From the IMG/VR virus record IMGVR_UViG_3300005098_000017, positions 62,001 to 126,000 of that record: DNA of 64,000 bases, one strand, 5' to 3'. The stretch's first letter is position 1. Each line of letters opens with the position of its first letter. The stretch comes from a virus. Below the pieces are notes generated by a model. That model was not told the origin of the DNA, did not search any database, and worked only from the letters and a program-made list of their open reading frames with translations. Made by a program: the position numbers and the translations under genes. Of the stretch, positions 50,901-60,775 are shown piece after piece.

Positions 50901-53714
50901 GCTATGGGTGCATTAATAATGGGTGCTGTTAATAAAATGTTAGCGCCATTTTTGCCTGATTTAACAAAGAGTTACGATCAGCTGAAGAGGATATATAGAG
51001 GTGAGGAGTATGTGCCTGTAAGGAGAGCAAGGTATTGGCCTTTATCTTTAACCCCTTGGGAGGGTTATGATATTGAATATTGGCGGCCTTCTCTATGGTT
51101 CATTGTAAGACAGCAGGCAAAATATACTCCTGATATAAGTGGTAGCAAGATACAATCCTTATTACAGGGTGATTGGTTATTTGGATTTAATCCATTGCGT
51201 GCATTTGATCCATATGCTAAAGAGAGGCAACATTATTTCTCTAGGCCGGCGCCTCTCACACAGTTGCCATTTTGGGATGTGCCAGTTATAGGGCCGTTTT
51301 TAGCTTTAACTGTTGGGCAGGTATTGAAACCACAGCAGATGATGCATACAGCCTTTTTGAAGGAGATGTATCCCGGTGAGTATGGTGTGCCGAAGGGTGA
51401 AGTTGTCACACCGGAGGATTTATCTAATCCTGATCAATATGTATCAGCTATGCAATCCAATCAAGCTGTTGCAATGTTAATGAATAGATATGCGGGGCGG
51501 GCTTACAGGCATGTCACAGGAGATATGCTTAATAGAGGTATAACAGAAACTCTGTATAGATCGATGGAGATGGCGGGCTTAAGAGGTTACCTAACATCGT
51601 TATTATTAGGAACACAGACACCGCTTAATTTCAGTAGGTACCTAGAAATGTATGGTGAGAACGAAGGGTTTTTATCTGAATACTGGAACATGGAACTTAA
51701 TGATGTAGCTGGTGGGTTATCTGAGATGATAAGAAGATTCCGGCCTGACAAGCGGATAAATACAGTTAACCCTATCCCCAACCTTATGGCACAATTTTTA
51801 CCCGAAGGAGAGTATGGTGGTAGCGATTTTCTACATGGTGATCCTTATACTAAAATTCCTATGGGTTTCATAAGATTGCCGGGGACTGGATATGAGGCAA
51901 CACATAATGTAATGCATACATTTCCTGCATCGTTAAGAATGTTGGGTAAGACAGTAACAGAGATAAGGGACATTATGGCCGGGTGGGAGGATATTATTGA
52001 GGAGAGAACGGAGCGGGAGCTAAATAGATTTTATGATGCTAAGAAGATTGTGCAGGGATTGCTTGAGATATCAGGACAGAATGTTGAGATGGATGTGCAG
52101 ATTTACGATCCATATAACAACATTGTTGGTACCGTTGATGCAGTTGTGAGGAGAGGGCGATTTAGGCAACCTATTATTATACGTCCTGTTAGTGAGGAGG
52201 AATTTAGGGAGCTTGTTGCCCCGAAGGAGGAGCATGCGAGTCAGGTAAATTTTGCTATGAAGTTTTTTGGTGCGAAGACGGGTAAGTTGATTTATGTGAA
52301 TGTAAGATCGCCTGAACAGATTAAGACATATACCATCTTTTTTGATCCATCAAGGTTAAGAGAGGATATAAGTGCATTAAAGAGGGCGAGGGAACAGGCT
52401 GGTGAGTTGTTAAGGGCAGGAGCTGTTTTTGATTATGGTCGTAGTTATAGCTGGTTTGATAGATATAGAATTTTAGCTGATGTTGCTCCTTTATCTGATC
52501 AATATAAGCAGGCGCGTGCTATTATATTGAAGCAATTGCAACAGGGATTTTTGCCACCTGAGTTATGGGATGAGGTGCATGAGATTGAGCGAAGGCGGCG
52601 GCTTCAGCTTTTAAAATATCCTATGTATGTGCGTCGTTTTACTGGTGAAAATGTTGTTGAAACGGTGCAGAAGCTTTTGCATCCGCCCAGGCTTTCCGGC
52701 AGGGAGTTATCGCTATCTTTGAATCCATATTTAAGGTCGCCTGATGAATACAGTTTACCAGAAAGGATCGTAGGTAGTATCTGGGAGACATTTACACATT
52801 TACCAACACCTTATAATAGGAAATTCTTTTTCCAGTACTCACCGTCAGAGATTTATAAGTATTTCCATTTATATGATCGGGAGTATAAAGCATGGACGCG
52901 GCCTATTGAGGATTGGGTTAAGCCGCAGGTTAGGACGATGCTTGCTTCACAAGGCGTAATGGAGGGCGTGGCTTCATGGGCTACAGCAGGTTATGCTGTT
53001 GGTAGGTTATACGGCGGGCTTATAGGTGCAGTGGCTGGATCCATATATGGGTTGATACCTAAGCCGCCGATGATACCGGAGGATGTGGAGAAGGCGCGCG
53101 AGGCTTATTCGTATTATGATAAATTGAAATATGCACGTAACATGCAGTTTTATGTTATGACAGGTAATAGAATATATGAGGAGCGTGCTGAGCGGACCTT
53201 ATTGGGTGCGAAGAACTTACGTGATTATGTAAGAGCATTACCACGTTTTGAGCGCCCATTTACTGTAGCGTTTATGAACATAACTGATGAGAGTGAAAGA
53301 GAAAGGATAAGGCAGATTATATCACCTGAGGCGCGTCGTGCCTTGGATGCAGCATGGGCGAGACGTGAATTGCGGTATAGTGTTGAAGAAGGTGGTTATG
53401 AAGAGGTACCGAGAACACCAGCTAATTGGGCTGGTTGGATTTTTGCGATACCTGATGAGGATATTTATGTGAAGGAGCTTGAGCAGCGGGGTGTTGATCC
53501 TCTAGATTTTGGTTATGGTTATCATGGTCAGGCAGCTGCTGTACGCCGTCTATCTGAAGATTTTGCTATACCTGATCAGACGGTAGATGTAGTCAATATT
53601 ATGGATGTACAGGAAACAATAGTCAGGTCATTGCAGGCGCAGGGTATTAGTGCTTCTGTATCCATCATGGGATTTGATAATAGTAGAAGAGTTGATGTCG
53701 TTATTTATAAATAA
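47883..53714 (+). CDS. Giant virion protein, probable tape measure (1943 aa)
   Basis: 1943 residues, ATG 47883. Strongly basic helical N-terminus (VRRNKPFLFQSDLARIRTDE; SRRARRVAYKYVKWSQ), several hydrophobic Gly/Ala segments near 930-1040 (LWKPAATLLALGVGYKAVDT; AAGP-rich GALIMGAV) and near 1700 (GVASWATAGYAVGRLYGGLI). Near 1385-1490 is a Cas4/RecB-like PD-(D/E)XK fold pattern (GTVDAVVRRGRFRQPIIIRP, then EEHASQVNFAMKFFGAKTGK) whose catalytic E-x-K has become I-x-R. Size and place after sheath and tube fit a tape measure, although the nuclease-like domain is odd. An injected cargo protein is the alternative. Confidence 0.65.
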   Translation: MTVVRRNKPFLFQSDLARIRTDETLRSRYGWGRTLLRFGVAMASFAVLSYGARSLSRAWRALATSGALSRKFVEGVKVVKKLGLEQGNLLDVILSVSRRARRVAYKYVKWSQDYRDASRLLHFGKALRKIWSGGKASLKGFRKAREAYRRVGLRGALFGAFLRGAERGVGFAILSSAADALTHSFITPADREKTRKYGPVARVKRFFTDAVLFSGLQGLWGVSKVAFPTYIHRYSPQIQRFLTRIGAPTYVAKFYGWRRRFYDYLIRAIEYKQKFTQKLQGANIWQHIKQQMKEHPGLGAIATYLREQIREAHLHAKKSFRRPGGFPPRSGYDTVITMMNYAKEVNVKDPKFAAEIAAQAVGRYKGVSKWRRLLNIERERLTKKQAVAFREMLEKMGFSKSWIETLKGEERKFYENLYYRVMRGPLFHGPGWFEVAGQKFSQYETRYFVKRILQNLYAGRWRGVTRILASAAGLDLYANRRPVFIFHPTMDIPMSVPIPTDEGVRMLRLVTERGNDRVRHGIVFLQNKLYRLSPTEEGGEYFVDRVIENVKLYESPAYNILKRELTQYYIKQRRRTDEIGLRPPGEYVRDIIRKLSRGVDKASLEELVNVYKSTRSTAHIIFGKLLSKKEVREVASQILEQLGASRAQRILQMDEASLIRELEKVIEKPAQVTERLRNKFIYLINASRSRMRTMKDLLNQEFIGSGYAEARARHVIESFLIEQHLTPEIRAKFFSRLAEEQLIGKWIRKPAYTHFFKALAELAPVEMDAEALRSTIKGALNDIVVGWKKLPTVDPFRPISALFQYGGLGIHRLFEPTIEGIRVMGTTVPFTVVREGMSPFKRYTVTSLLFSHHLRRIWGFMDYVSKAPRKFPIIRHLLRRLDPRLADTAHIFPFETNTTGWTASDMIKNLWKPAATLLALGVGYKAVDTFFDESGLFEGTALGEGLTPAILDAYALGRLSLARVLDIAGVTDAARYLEGLMPGSMTWLPGALYGVWKFAPAGPAASAMGALIMGAVNKMLAPFLPDLTKSYDQLKRIYRGEEYVPVRRARYWPLSLTPWEGYDIEYWRPSLWFIVRQQAKYTPDISGSKIQSLLQGDWLFGFNPLRAFDPYAKERQHYFSRPAPLTQLPFWDVPVIGPFLALTVGQVLKPQQMMHTAFLKEMYPGEYGVPKGEVVTPEDLSNPDQYVSAMQSNQAVAMLMNRYAGRAYRHVTGDMLNRGITETLYRSMEMAGLRGYLTSLLLGTQTPLNFSRYLEMYGENEGFLSEYWNMELNDVAGGLSEMIRRFRPDKRINTVNPIPNLMAQFLPEGEYGGSDFLHGDPYTKIPMGFIRLPGTGYEATHNVMHTFPASLRMLGKTVTEIRDIMAGWEDIIEERTERELNRFYDAKKIVQGLLEISGQNVEMDVQIYDPYNNIVGTVDAVVRRGRFRQPIIIRPVSEEEFRELVAPKEEHASQVNFAMKFFGAKTGKLIYVNVRSPEQIKTYTIFFDPSRLREDISALKRAREQAGELLRAGAVFDYGRSYSWFDRYRILADVAPLSDQYKQARAIILKQLQQGFLPPELWDEVHEIERRRRLQLLKYPMYVRRFTGENVVETVQKLLHPPRLSGRELSLSLNPYLRSPDEYSLPERIVGSIWETFTHLPTPYNRKFFFQYSPSEIYKYFHLYDREYKAWTRPIEDWVKPQVRTMLASQGVMEGVASWATAGYAVGRLYGGLIGAVAGSIYGLIPKPPMIPEDVEKAREAYSYYDKLKYARNMQFYVMTGNRIYEERAERTLLGAKNLRDYVRALPRFERPFTVAFMNITDESERERIRQIISPEARRALDAAWARRELRYSVEEGGYEEVPRTPANWAGWIFAIPDEDIYVKELEQRGVDPLDFGYGYHGQAAAVRRLSEDFAIPDQTVDVVNIMDVQETIVRSLQAQGISASVSIMGFDNSRRVDVVIYK

Positions 53715-56700
53715 TGGCAGTTATAAGGAAAAAACATACATATTTGCGTACTTTTACACGCAGGAAGGAACGGGAGAAGGGCAACCGTTTTGCGAAGTTT
53801 GGACTGGGGGTTGCTGCTCTTGTGCCTATTGTTTATTTGGTCAGGGGGCGCGGCTTCGAAAGGCTACATGATTTTCTTAAGACCTTTGCTGAGGCTTCAT
53901 ATAAGAAAGAGGCGCGGGCTTCAGAAGCATCTCTATGGGCGTATGGGCCTCTTGATAGGATAAAAAAGGCATTCATGGATAATCCATTTTTGTCAGTACT
54001 GGGTAATGTTACCAAAAAAGAGGCACAGGGGAGATCTGTAAGGGAGGTATTGAATAAGTTAAAAGATATTGTTGAGCTTCTGCGTGAATATTATTCAGTA
54101 GCTGAAATAAGAAAATTATTTAATGAGGATATTATTCCTTATGCTGATAAAGCGTCTAAGCTTATTGTTGAGGAGGAGAAGCAATTAGTATATAAGTATC
54201 AGTTAATGTTTGAGCGGGCGCTTAAGATTCTCACGAGGAAGATTAATGAAAAAGGGTGGCTTCCGCGAGACCCATTTCATTTTCGTCTCCTAAGTAAGTA
54301 TTTACCACATAGCTACAAATTTGGATTGTTTTATGGTACGATGCCGAGTTTTTCGGCGCCTCTATTTGAGATTTCTACAGCTAGTGGGCAGTTTGCACAG
54401 ATTTTCCAAAGGGAGGTAAAGAATCTATCAGAAAGTGAGGTTTTACTTGGTCAACATGTTGAGCAGGTTATAAAAGATTATGTAAAAAAGCATGTGGTTG
54501 TGAATCCTGAGTGGGAGCTTGCTGCTAGTGAGGTGTTTAAGCATCTATCAGCTGAGGAGCATTTACAGGTCCGAAATCTTGTTACAAGAATTACAGAGCA
54601 GGTAGCTAAGTGGTTGCATCGTCATGCCGGTATTGATGCAACAGATTTGCCTGATGTGCATGTTGTTATAAAGGCGCAGCGTTATTATGATGTTCCTATG
54701 CTAGTTGCTCAGCTGTCGGTTGTTGATCTGCGTGGGGTCAAAAGGAGTATAGAGATCAAGCTTGGTGTTCCCCAGAAAAGTGGATTGATGGCAGCTATAG
54801 GAAATTATCCAACAGCAAATGTCAGATTTGCTCAAGGTAACAGGGTAAGGTCGATCTTTTCCTTGAAGCTGGAGCGCTTAGGCGAGATGTTTGAGCATGC
54901 CTTGAACGATTTATACGAAGGGAAGTCAGAGGATTATGTTACCAGACGCATTCATAGAATCATTGGACGATATGATTTATATGGAACTGGGCGTAATGAT
55001 AAAGCATTCCAGTTGGTGCATTCCATTGTTGATAAGGACTTTAAGGATTATGCGGCTTATAATGCTAAAAAGAGATTTTTGAAGCGCGCCGCTGAGTTGG
55101 TGCTTGGTGTGAGAAAAGGTAAGTATCGGGTGTTTATGGATGCTGAGTGGGTTATGGCTGGTATATCGAGTACTGGGACTCAATATGCAGTGACTGAATC
55201 CCGCCGGCGCTTGATATGGAGTTTTGCCATACAAGTTTTTGATGATCTTGGTAATGAGGTTGATAAGTTGGTTGTATTTATAGATCCGAAGACGATAAGC
55301 GATGAGTTCTTCATGTCGCAGGTGCGTCGTTTTGGATTATCAAAGGCAGCTGCTGAGGAGGCATTAAAAGCGGTTAGAGGTCGTGTTGCGATGCCTGCTG
55401 GATATGTCAGAGTTGATAGTGAGATGGAGGCCAGCCGGCTTATATGCAAGAAAATAAAAGACATAATTAATAAATATGGTAAGGATGATCTACTTGTTAT
55501 GGGTAAGAACTTCTGGAGCTCAGAGGTTGCATTGTTGGAGCGGGCCTTTAAAGCTGACAGTAATATATTAAATTATATCAAAAGAAAGTTAGTTGATATA
55601 GAGGATATATATAGGTTGGTATATGGTGCTAAGGCTATTAACAGGTCATTAAGTGTTGAGGCTATTCTCGATTATGTAAAGGTATCGGATGAAGGATCGA
55701 AGCTATTGGGCCGGCTTCTTAATTATGAACCGAGGGTTGAGGTCCAAGCGTTTGCTAATTTAGTTAGGTCGCTACATTTTGGTGAGCAAGATAACAGGAT
55801 TGCATACATCCTATCAAAAATTGCGGAGAGCATGGTTAATAATGATCCTGAGTTGCGTGAGAGAGTACTAAGGATTTATGATATTGTAGCGAAGTCACAG
55901 GGAGCTGTTTTATCATTTACAACGCAGCAGGAGTTCATGCAGCGGGCTTATAATTATGTAAAGGAGCAATTGAAATCTGTTGGTGTTGGTTCGCCTAATG
56001 CTGCGCGTAAGTGGCGTTTTGAATATCCGTTTAATCCAGCTGATTGGGTTCCGCTATTTGTTCCCACCTTGGAGAAACAGAGGTATCAGTTAGGCCGCGG
56101 CTTACCTTTATCGGAGGCATCGAAAAGATTGCTTGAAACTCTTAAGAAGGAATATGCTAGGCGCGTATTAGGGTTGGGTGAGGCTGATATCAATTATCTA
56201 GGACCGGCGCTTATTTCTATGCCATTTAAGAGATTCCTAGAACAGCAGATGTTATATAATGTCCGTAGTGTATTTACGATACCTGTCTTCTCAACATTTT
56301 TCCCATTTGCTGGCGAAGGACATATGTTTATACACAGGAGACTTACTGAGCTATCGACAGTAGTGCAGGAGGTGATTAGTCAGAAAATTCCGATAAGTAG
56401 GTTGGAGAATATGGATGCTCGTATGCAGTTGTGGGCGAAGCTTTTTGAATCTGCCATGGAGGCTGTTAAGACATCTCCGAAGCTGGGTGAGTTAATTAAG
56501 AGCAAATTTAATAATGATATTGTTAAGTTTTTGAGAGCTGTAGATTTGTCGATTGTTATTGGTAGATATCGTGGATGGATAAAGGATTCTGAGCGGTTGG
56601 CTAATGTTTTAGCGCAGTTGTTTCCGGGGTTTCCTATCAAGCGTTTTGTTGGTCATGCTATTGGTAGGAATCTAAGAGGTCTTACTATAAAACAGTATAT

Positions 56701-59700
56701 GGCATTGCGCCGCGGTGTGCGTGCACCAAAAATAAATTTGGGGGATATATGGAAGGAGATATTTAGCGACAAAGCAGCTGCTCATCCGTTATACGACATG
56801 TTGAGTAATGATAATATGTTGAAACTTGGATTGATGGATGAGTCTGCTCAGGCAGGTTATGCACAATGTGCATTAATAAGGGAGATCTTTAATAGATTGG
56901 TAGAATCGGGGCTTCATCTTACCAACCCAGAGCAGTACATCAAGTATGGTACTTTCGTAATGACGGACCGGCTTCAGCTTGGTGATAAGGTTGTAAAAAT
57001 TGGTTATAATGGTAAATTGGTTTTTAATAAGGTAATTACATCTTATGATCTTACAGGTATACCTTCATTAGATTTTTCACTTACCTATGAGATAGTTTTG
57101 CCAACCCCCTTAAAGTGGGTTACATATTATCAAAAAGGTATGGGGACAGCACAGCGCTGGTCCTTAAGTCAATTTCCGTATTATCTTATAGAGCCGGCAC
57201 GTTTTATGGAGCGTGGTGAATTGGGCATCTTTATAGAGACAGAGATGACCCGGCTAAAGGAGGCATTAATTAAAAAATATGGTGTGCGGGAAGCCGCCAA
57301 TGTTATGTCAAAGATGACAAAGGACCTCAATGATTATATGAATAGAGTGGTTAATTACGCTATTAAGGAGCACGGGCTTCCCATCAAACTTACCAGTCCG
57401 TTGTTTATATTCAATCCCAAAATGATGGCAATAGAGGGCAATTATGATTTGTTTAACACATTGACAACAGAACAAAAGGGATTATTGTGGACAGTATTTT
57501 TGGAGGGTTTACCTGAGAAGGTGGGAAAGATTGGTGGATATCCAAGCTTGTTTGATTATCTTGAGGCTAAATTCAAGGAGCATGGTATTGTTGTAACTCC
57601 CCAAGAAAGGAGGATATTCAGAAGATATGTACAGAAACAATATGCGTTGTATAAGAACAAAAAGATAAGCGAAAAGGAATTTTTTGAAACAGTCTTGCTG
57701 AAGGACATAGCTGATGAGAGGATACGAAACTGGTTTAGCAGATTATATTATGGAGATGATAGGGAGCAGCTGGCGCGCTTATTCGATATATATCAGATAA
57801 AATTAGGTAAAAGGGTTGTTGAACTTATTGGTTTGGGCCGTCATAGCCCCTTTGGGTTGGGTGATACGGCTCTAACTAGTACCTACAAAAGTTTTGTTCG
57901 TATACCAATGCAGATGTATTGGGATATCCATCGCTGGCCTCATTTGGAGGGTATGGCTCAATTTATTGATGCCTTCCAAGCTCAGAATCTACCTATTTAT
58001 GAGACACTTCTTAAGATGGCTGATATGCTAAAAATGAGTCAGTCATCTATTGATGAGTTGGTGAAGGCAGGGGGTATCTATGCTGTACCGGTGCGGCGCT
58101 TCTTTGACTTTGTGCGCAAACATATGAATCTTCTTAGGTCAATAAGGGAGGATATATATGTACCAGAAAAGATATTAGAGGAGGCTCATGGTGATATGGT
58201 TCGTGCTGTCCAAATGATGCTTGATCTGGGTGTATCGTTAACGGATTTTAAGGAGAATGCTATAAAGTTTGAAGGCGCGCAGGTCCGTGCGCAGGTTGCC
58301 AAGGAGGTGCAGGATTTCCTCAGACAGATATTTGAGGAGGCGCAAGGGAAGCGCGTTGTTATCGATGTAGGCAGGGCAATGTCTGTTTCCTATAAGAACC
58401 TTGAGTCGATGATTGGTCAGAATGATGCTATTATTAGGGATCTTATAAAATATTTAGAGAGAATGGGTTACAACAAGCTGAAGTATATACCATTGGGGAC
58501 AAGGGAATTTTGGGATCTGTCATTTCACCAGATTGGTAGAGACCAAGTTATTGTTGAGCCTCAGGTTAAGAAGTTGCTGCAATTAATGGCATCGATTGCA
58601 TCAATTAAGGGTAAGGTGCAAGCAACTGGTGTGCCATCGGCGCAGGTTAAATTTGAAGAGAGAAATGTATTTTATAAGCAGTTTGTTAATTATCTTGGTT
58701 CTATAGCTAGTAGCTTTATAGGCCGGCAATCCTTATGGGCACGCACTGCTGTAACACATCTTCCTGGTGTTGAGGGTGTTGGACTTCCGTCCTTCTTGCT
58801 TTTTAATAAGTCGCGGCTTCTTGACACAGTTGTATGGGAGCCATTTACGACCTATGTTGATGCTTCTGTTATTGAGAATCTCAGAGGTATGTTGGAAGCC
58901 GCCGGCTTCTCCAAAGAATTTATCGATGCTTTTTACAAGGGTAGTCCTAATGTAGCATTTTTAGGTATGCCCGGACGTATGCCATTCCACCCCGGTATGG
59001 GATTGATAGGATTTATAAAGAGTTTAACCAAGCAGCAGAAGAAACATGTTTCATCTGTAAGCGATGCTGTTAAAATATATATGGATCCTTTATTGATAAC
59101 GAAGGTTCTATTGGGTGACTGGGATACAGATAGATTGATGGCGTTACTAACAATGACATCTCCGAAGGGTGCTGAGGATATAACAAGGATATGGAAGTGG
59201 GTCTATGGTTTATCAGATCAGGATGTTGCATTTCTTATGTCGTATGGTAAGTTTAGAGCTGGTGACAGGAAGGCTATAGGTGAATTGCAGACATTTTTTA
59301 CGTCTGTTTTTGAGAAGATGACAAAAGAGCAGAAGGAGGCATATATACAGAGCAAAGAGTTTGAGGATATGCTCCACAAAAGATTATCAGCCATTGTTGC
59401 AAGAATGAAGGAAGGATATTTGAGCTGGTTTGGTAAGTCTGAGGCAGAAGAGTTAAGCGAGCGGGTCGAGTTTTTAGTGACAGGTGATGTGACGAAGATA
59501 CCGACAACGGAGGGTAAGGTTATTTATTTACCGACTATATTAGCGCAGATGCGTGGTTATACGATGAAGATTGAAAAAATGTGGCCGTTTATACAGGAGG
59601 CTAAAGAGATTGCGAGGAAGGAAGGAATTCCATTCAAGGAGGCGTTAGCTAAGCATATGGCTGACGTTTTTGCTAATAGGGAGCTTAGGAATGTACTGGG

Positions 59701-60775
59701 TACATCGATGGCTGGTAAAGCTGATGTGATAAGAACAGGGTATGCATTAGCATTGCAGCATATATATAAATTAAGAGCTGAAGGGCTTTCATATCAGGAT
59801 ATAAGTAAGATCATGGGATTAAGCATTCCAGAAGCATTTGGTCAAGTATTTGATAAATGGATGGCGGCGGGTTCTGAAAGACAGAAGATGATTCTCACAT
59901 TTGAAAGGGAAATACTCGATAAGGTATTAAAGATGAAGCGTGGTGGTTCTCCAGAGGCGATGGCTGAAGCAATAAATAATCTTGCTAATGAGTTGCTGGA
60001 GTATAGTAAGGTTTCATCATCTGTTGCGAAGAAAGGACATGAGTTAATAGATAAATTTGTTGCAGAAATTGATTGGGAGAAGATGGGATTGAAGCCGCGT
60101 GATGCTTTATACATGATGGGGTGGTTATTAAGAAACACGCAATGGACTATCCGTAATTCCAGTTATCTTGTTACGAGACAATCGATAAATAGAGGTCTTA
60201 TTGAAGCATATGCGATGTTTGCATCCCGTTTGCTGAGTCAACCGACGGGTCCTACGGTAAGCCCGACATTGTTAGATGCATTGTCGGGTGAGGTATTAAG
60301 GGGCATGGCAAAGGAGCCGAAGCCATTGAATGAATTACTTGGCGAGCAAACAGCAAATATGAGGTTTAGGGAGGCATTGGCGGGCTTCCTTACAAAAACA
60401 TTTGAGAATTTATCTAAATCAAGAAAACATAGATTGCTATTAGCAGGTGCATTGGCTGGGATAGCGGGATATATATTAAGCGGGCCGAAATTAAGAGGAG
60501 ATATATTTTCATTTGGTATCGATATAGGCACAGTGCATGGATTGGAGCCGAGCTTCTTTGATGGTAGATGGACATACCCTGAGTTGCCCCGAGGGGAGGA
60601 TATAAGGGGTTTGGAGAATCCATATCATAAAAGGAAAATTTATATTCTACGTAATATAAGGCGCAGGAACCCTGCATTATTTAATGAGTTAAGGAGGCGC
60701 GGTATAATTCAAGAGTGGGAAATGTCGGCGCCTTATGATTACCCACGCAGAGAAAGGAAGGTGATCTATGTATGA
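53714..60775 (+). CDS. Giant protein with beta-prime-like DPBB: candidate virion RNA polymerase (2353 aa)
   Basis: 2353 residues, TAATG overlap with the previous gene. Basic N-terminus. Near 300-350 is a possible PD-(D/E)XK segment (SVVDLRGVKRSIEIKLG). Residues 470-690 resemble a DnaQ/DEDD exonuclease (VFMDAEW with D476 and E478; LVMGKNFWSSEVALLERAF; EVQAFANLV), with the later acids changed. Around 1665-1810 the order FIGRQSLWARTAVTHLPG...GVGLPS, then FLGMPGRMPFHPGMG, then LLGDWDTDRLMALL follows the RNA polymerase beta-prime double-psi barrel, with D1802, D1804 and D1806 as the metal-binding DxDxD. Homologous single-chain virion polymerases are known in crAss-like phages. Polymerase identity is inference. 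Confidence 0.62.
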   Translation: MAVIRKKHTYLRTFTRRKEREKGNRFAKFGLGVAALVPIVYLVRGRGFERLHDFLKTFAEASYKKEARASEASLWAYGPLDRIKKAFMDNPFLSVLGNVTKKEAQGRSVREVLNKLKDIVELLREYYSVAEIRKLFNEDIIPYADKASKLIVEEEKQLVYKYQLMFERALKILTRKINEKGWLPRDPFHFRLLSKYLPHSYKFGLFYGTMPSFSAPLFEISTASGQFAQIFQREVKNLSESEVLLGQHVEQVIKDYVKKHVVVNPEWELAASEVFKHLSAEEHLQVRNLVTRITEQVAKWLHRHAGIDATDLPDVHVVIKAQRYYDVPMLVAQLSVVDLRGVKRSIEIKLGVPQKSGLMAAIGNYPTANVRFAQGNRVRSIFSLKLERLGEMFEHALNDLYEGKSEDYVTRRIHRIIGRYDLYGTGRNDKAFQLVHSIVDKDFKDYAAYNAKKRFLKRAAELVLGVRKGKYRVFMDAEWVMAGISSTGTQYAVTESRRRLIWSFAIQVFDDLGNEVDKLVVFIDPKTISDEFFMSQVRRFGLSKAAAEEALKAVRGRVAMPAGYVRVDSEMEASRLICKKIKDIINKYGKDDLLVMGKNFWSSEVALLERAFKADSNILNYIKRKLVDIEDIYRLVYGAKAINRSLSVEAILDYVKVSDEGSKLLGRLLNYEPRVEVQAFANLVRSLHFGEQDNRIAYILSKIAESMVNNDPELRERVLRIYDIVAKSQGAVLSFTTQQEFMQRAYNYVKEQLKSVGVGSPNAARKWRFEYPFNPADWVPLFVPTLEKQRYQLGRGLPLSEASKRLLETLKKEYARRVLGLGEADINYLGPALISMPFKRFLEQQMLYNVRSVFTIPVFSTFFPFAGEGHMFIHRRLTELSTVVQEVISQKIPISRLENMDARMQLWAKLFESAMEAVKTSPKLGELIKSKFNNDIVKFLRAVDLSIVIGRYRGWIKDSERLANVLAQLFPGFPIKRFVGHAIGRNLRGLTIKQYMALRRGVRAPKINLGDIWKEIFSDKAAAHPLYDMLSNDNMLKLGLMDESAQAGYAQCALIREIFNRLVESGLHLTNPEQYIKYGTFVMTDRLQLGDKVVKIGYNGKLVFNKVITSYDLTGIPSLDFSLTYEIVLPTPLKWVTYYQKGMGTAQRWSLSQFPYYLIEPARFMERGELGIFIETEMTRLKEALIKKYGVREAANVMSKMTKDLNDYMNRVVNYAIKEHGLPIKLTSPLFIFNPKMMAIEGNYDLFNTLTTEQKGLLWTVFLEGLPEKVGKIGGYPSLFDYLEAKFKEHGIVVTPQERRIFRRYVQKQYALYKNKKISEKEFFETVLLKDIADERIRNWFSRLYYGDDREQLARLFDIYQIKLGKRVVELIGLGRHSPFGLGDTALTSTYKSFVRIPMQMYWDIHRWPHLEGMAQFIDAFQAQNLPIYETLLKMADMLKMSQSSIDELVKAGGIYAVPVRRFFDFVRKHMNLLRSIREDIYVPEKILEEAHGDMVRAVQMMLDLGVSLTDFKENAIKFEGAQVRAQVAKEVQDFLRQIFEEAQGKRVVIDVGRAMSVSYKNLESMIGQNDAIIRDLIKYLERMGYNKLKYIPLGTREFWDLSFHQIGRDQVIVEPQVKKLLQLMASIASIKGKVQATGVPSAQVKFEERNVFYKQFVNYLGSIASSFIGRQSLWARTAVTHLPGVEGVGLPSFLLFNKSRLLDTVVWEPFTTYVDASVIENLRGMLEAAGFSKEFIDAFYKGSPNVAFLGMPGRMPFHPGMGLIGFIKSLTKQQKKHVSSVSDAVKIYMDPLLITKVLLGDWDTDRLMALLTMTSPKGAEDITRIWKWVYGLSDQDVAFLMSYGKFRAGDRKAIGELQTFFTSVFEKMTKEQKEAYIQSKEFEDMLHKRLSAIVARMKEGYLSWFGKSEAEELSERVEFLVTGDVTKIPTTEGKVIYLPTILAQMRGYTMKIEKMWPFIQEAKEIARKEGIPFKEALAKHMADVFANRELRNVLGTSMAGKADVIRTGYALALQHIYKLRAEGLSYQDISKIMGLSIPEAFGQVFDKWMAAGSERQKMILTFEREILDKVLKMKRGGSPEAMAEAINNLANELLEYSKVSSSVAKKGHELIDKFVAEIDWEKMGLKPRDALYMMGWLLRNTQWTIRNSSYLVTRQSINRGLIEAYAMFASRLLSQPTGPTVSPTLLDALSGEVLRGMAKEPKPLNELLGEQTANMRFREALAGFLTKTFENLSKSRKHRLLLAGALAGIAGYILSGPKLRGDIFSFGIDIGTVHGLEPSFFDGRWTYPELPRGEDIRGLENPYHKRKIYILRNIRRRNPALFNELRRRGIIQEWEMSAPYDYPRRERKVIYV

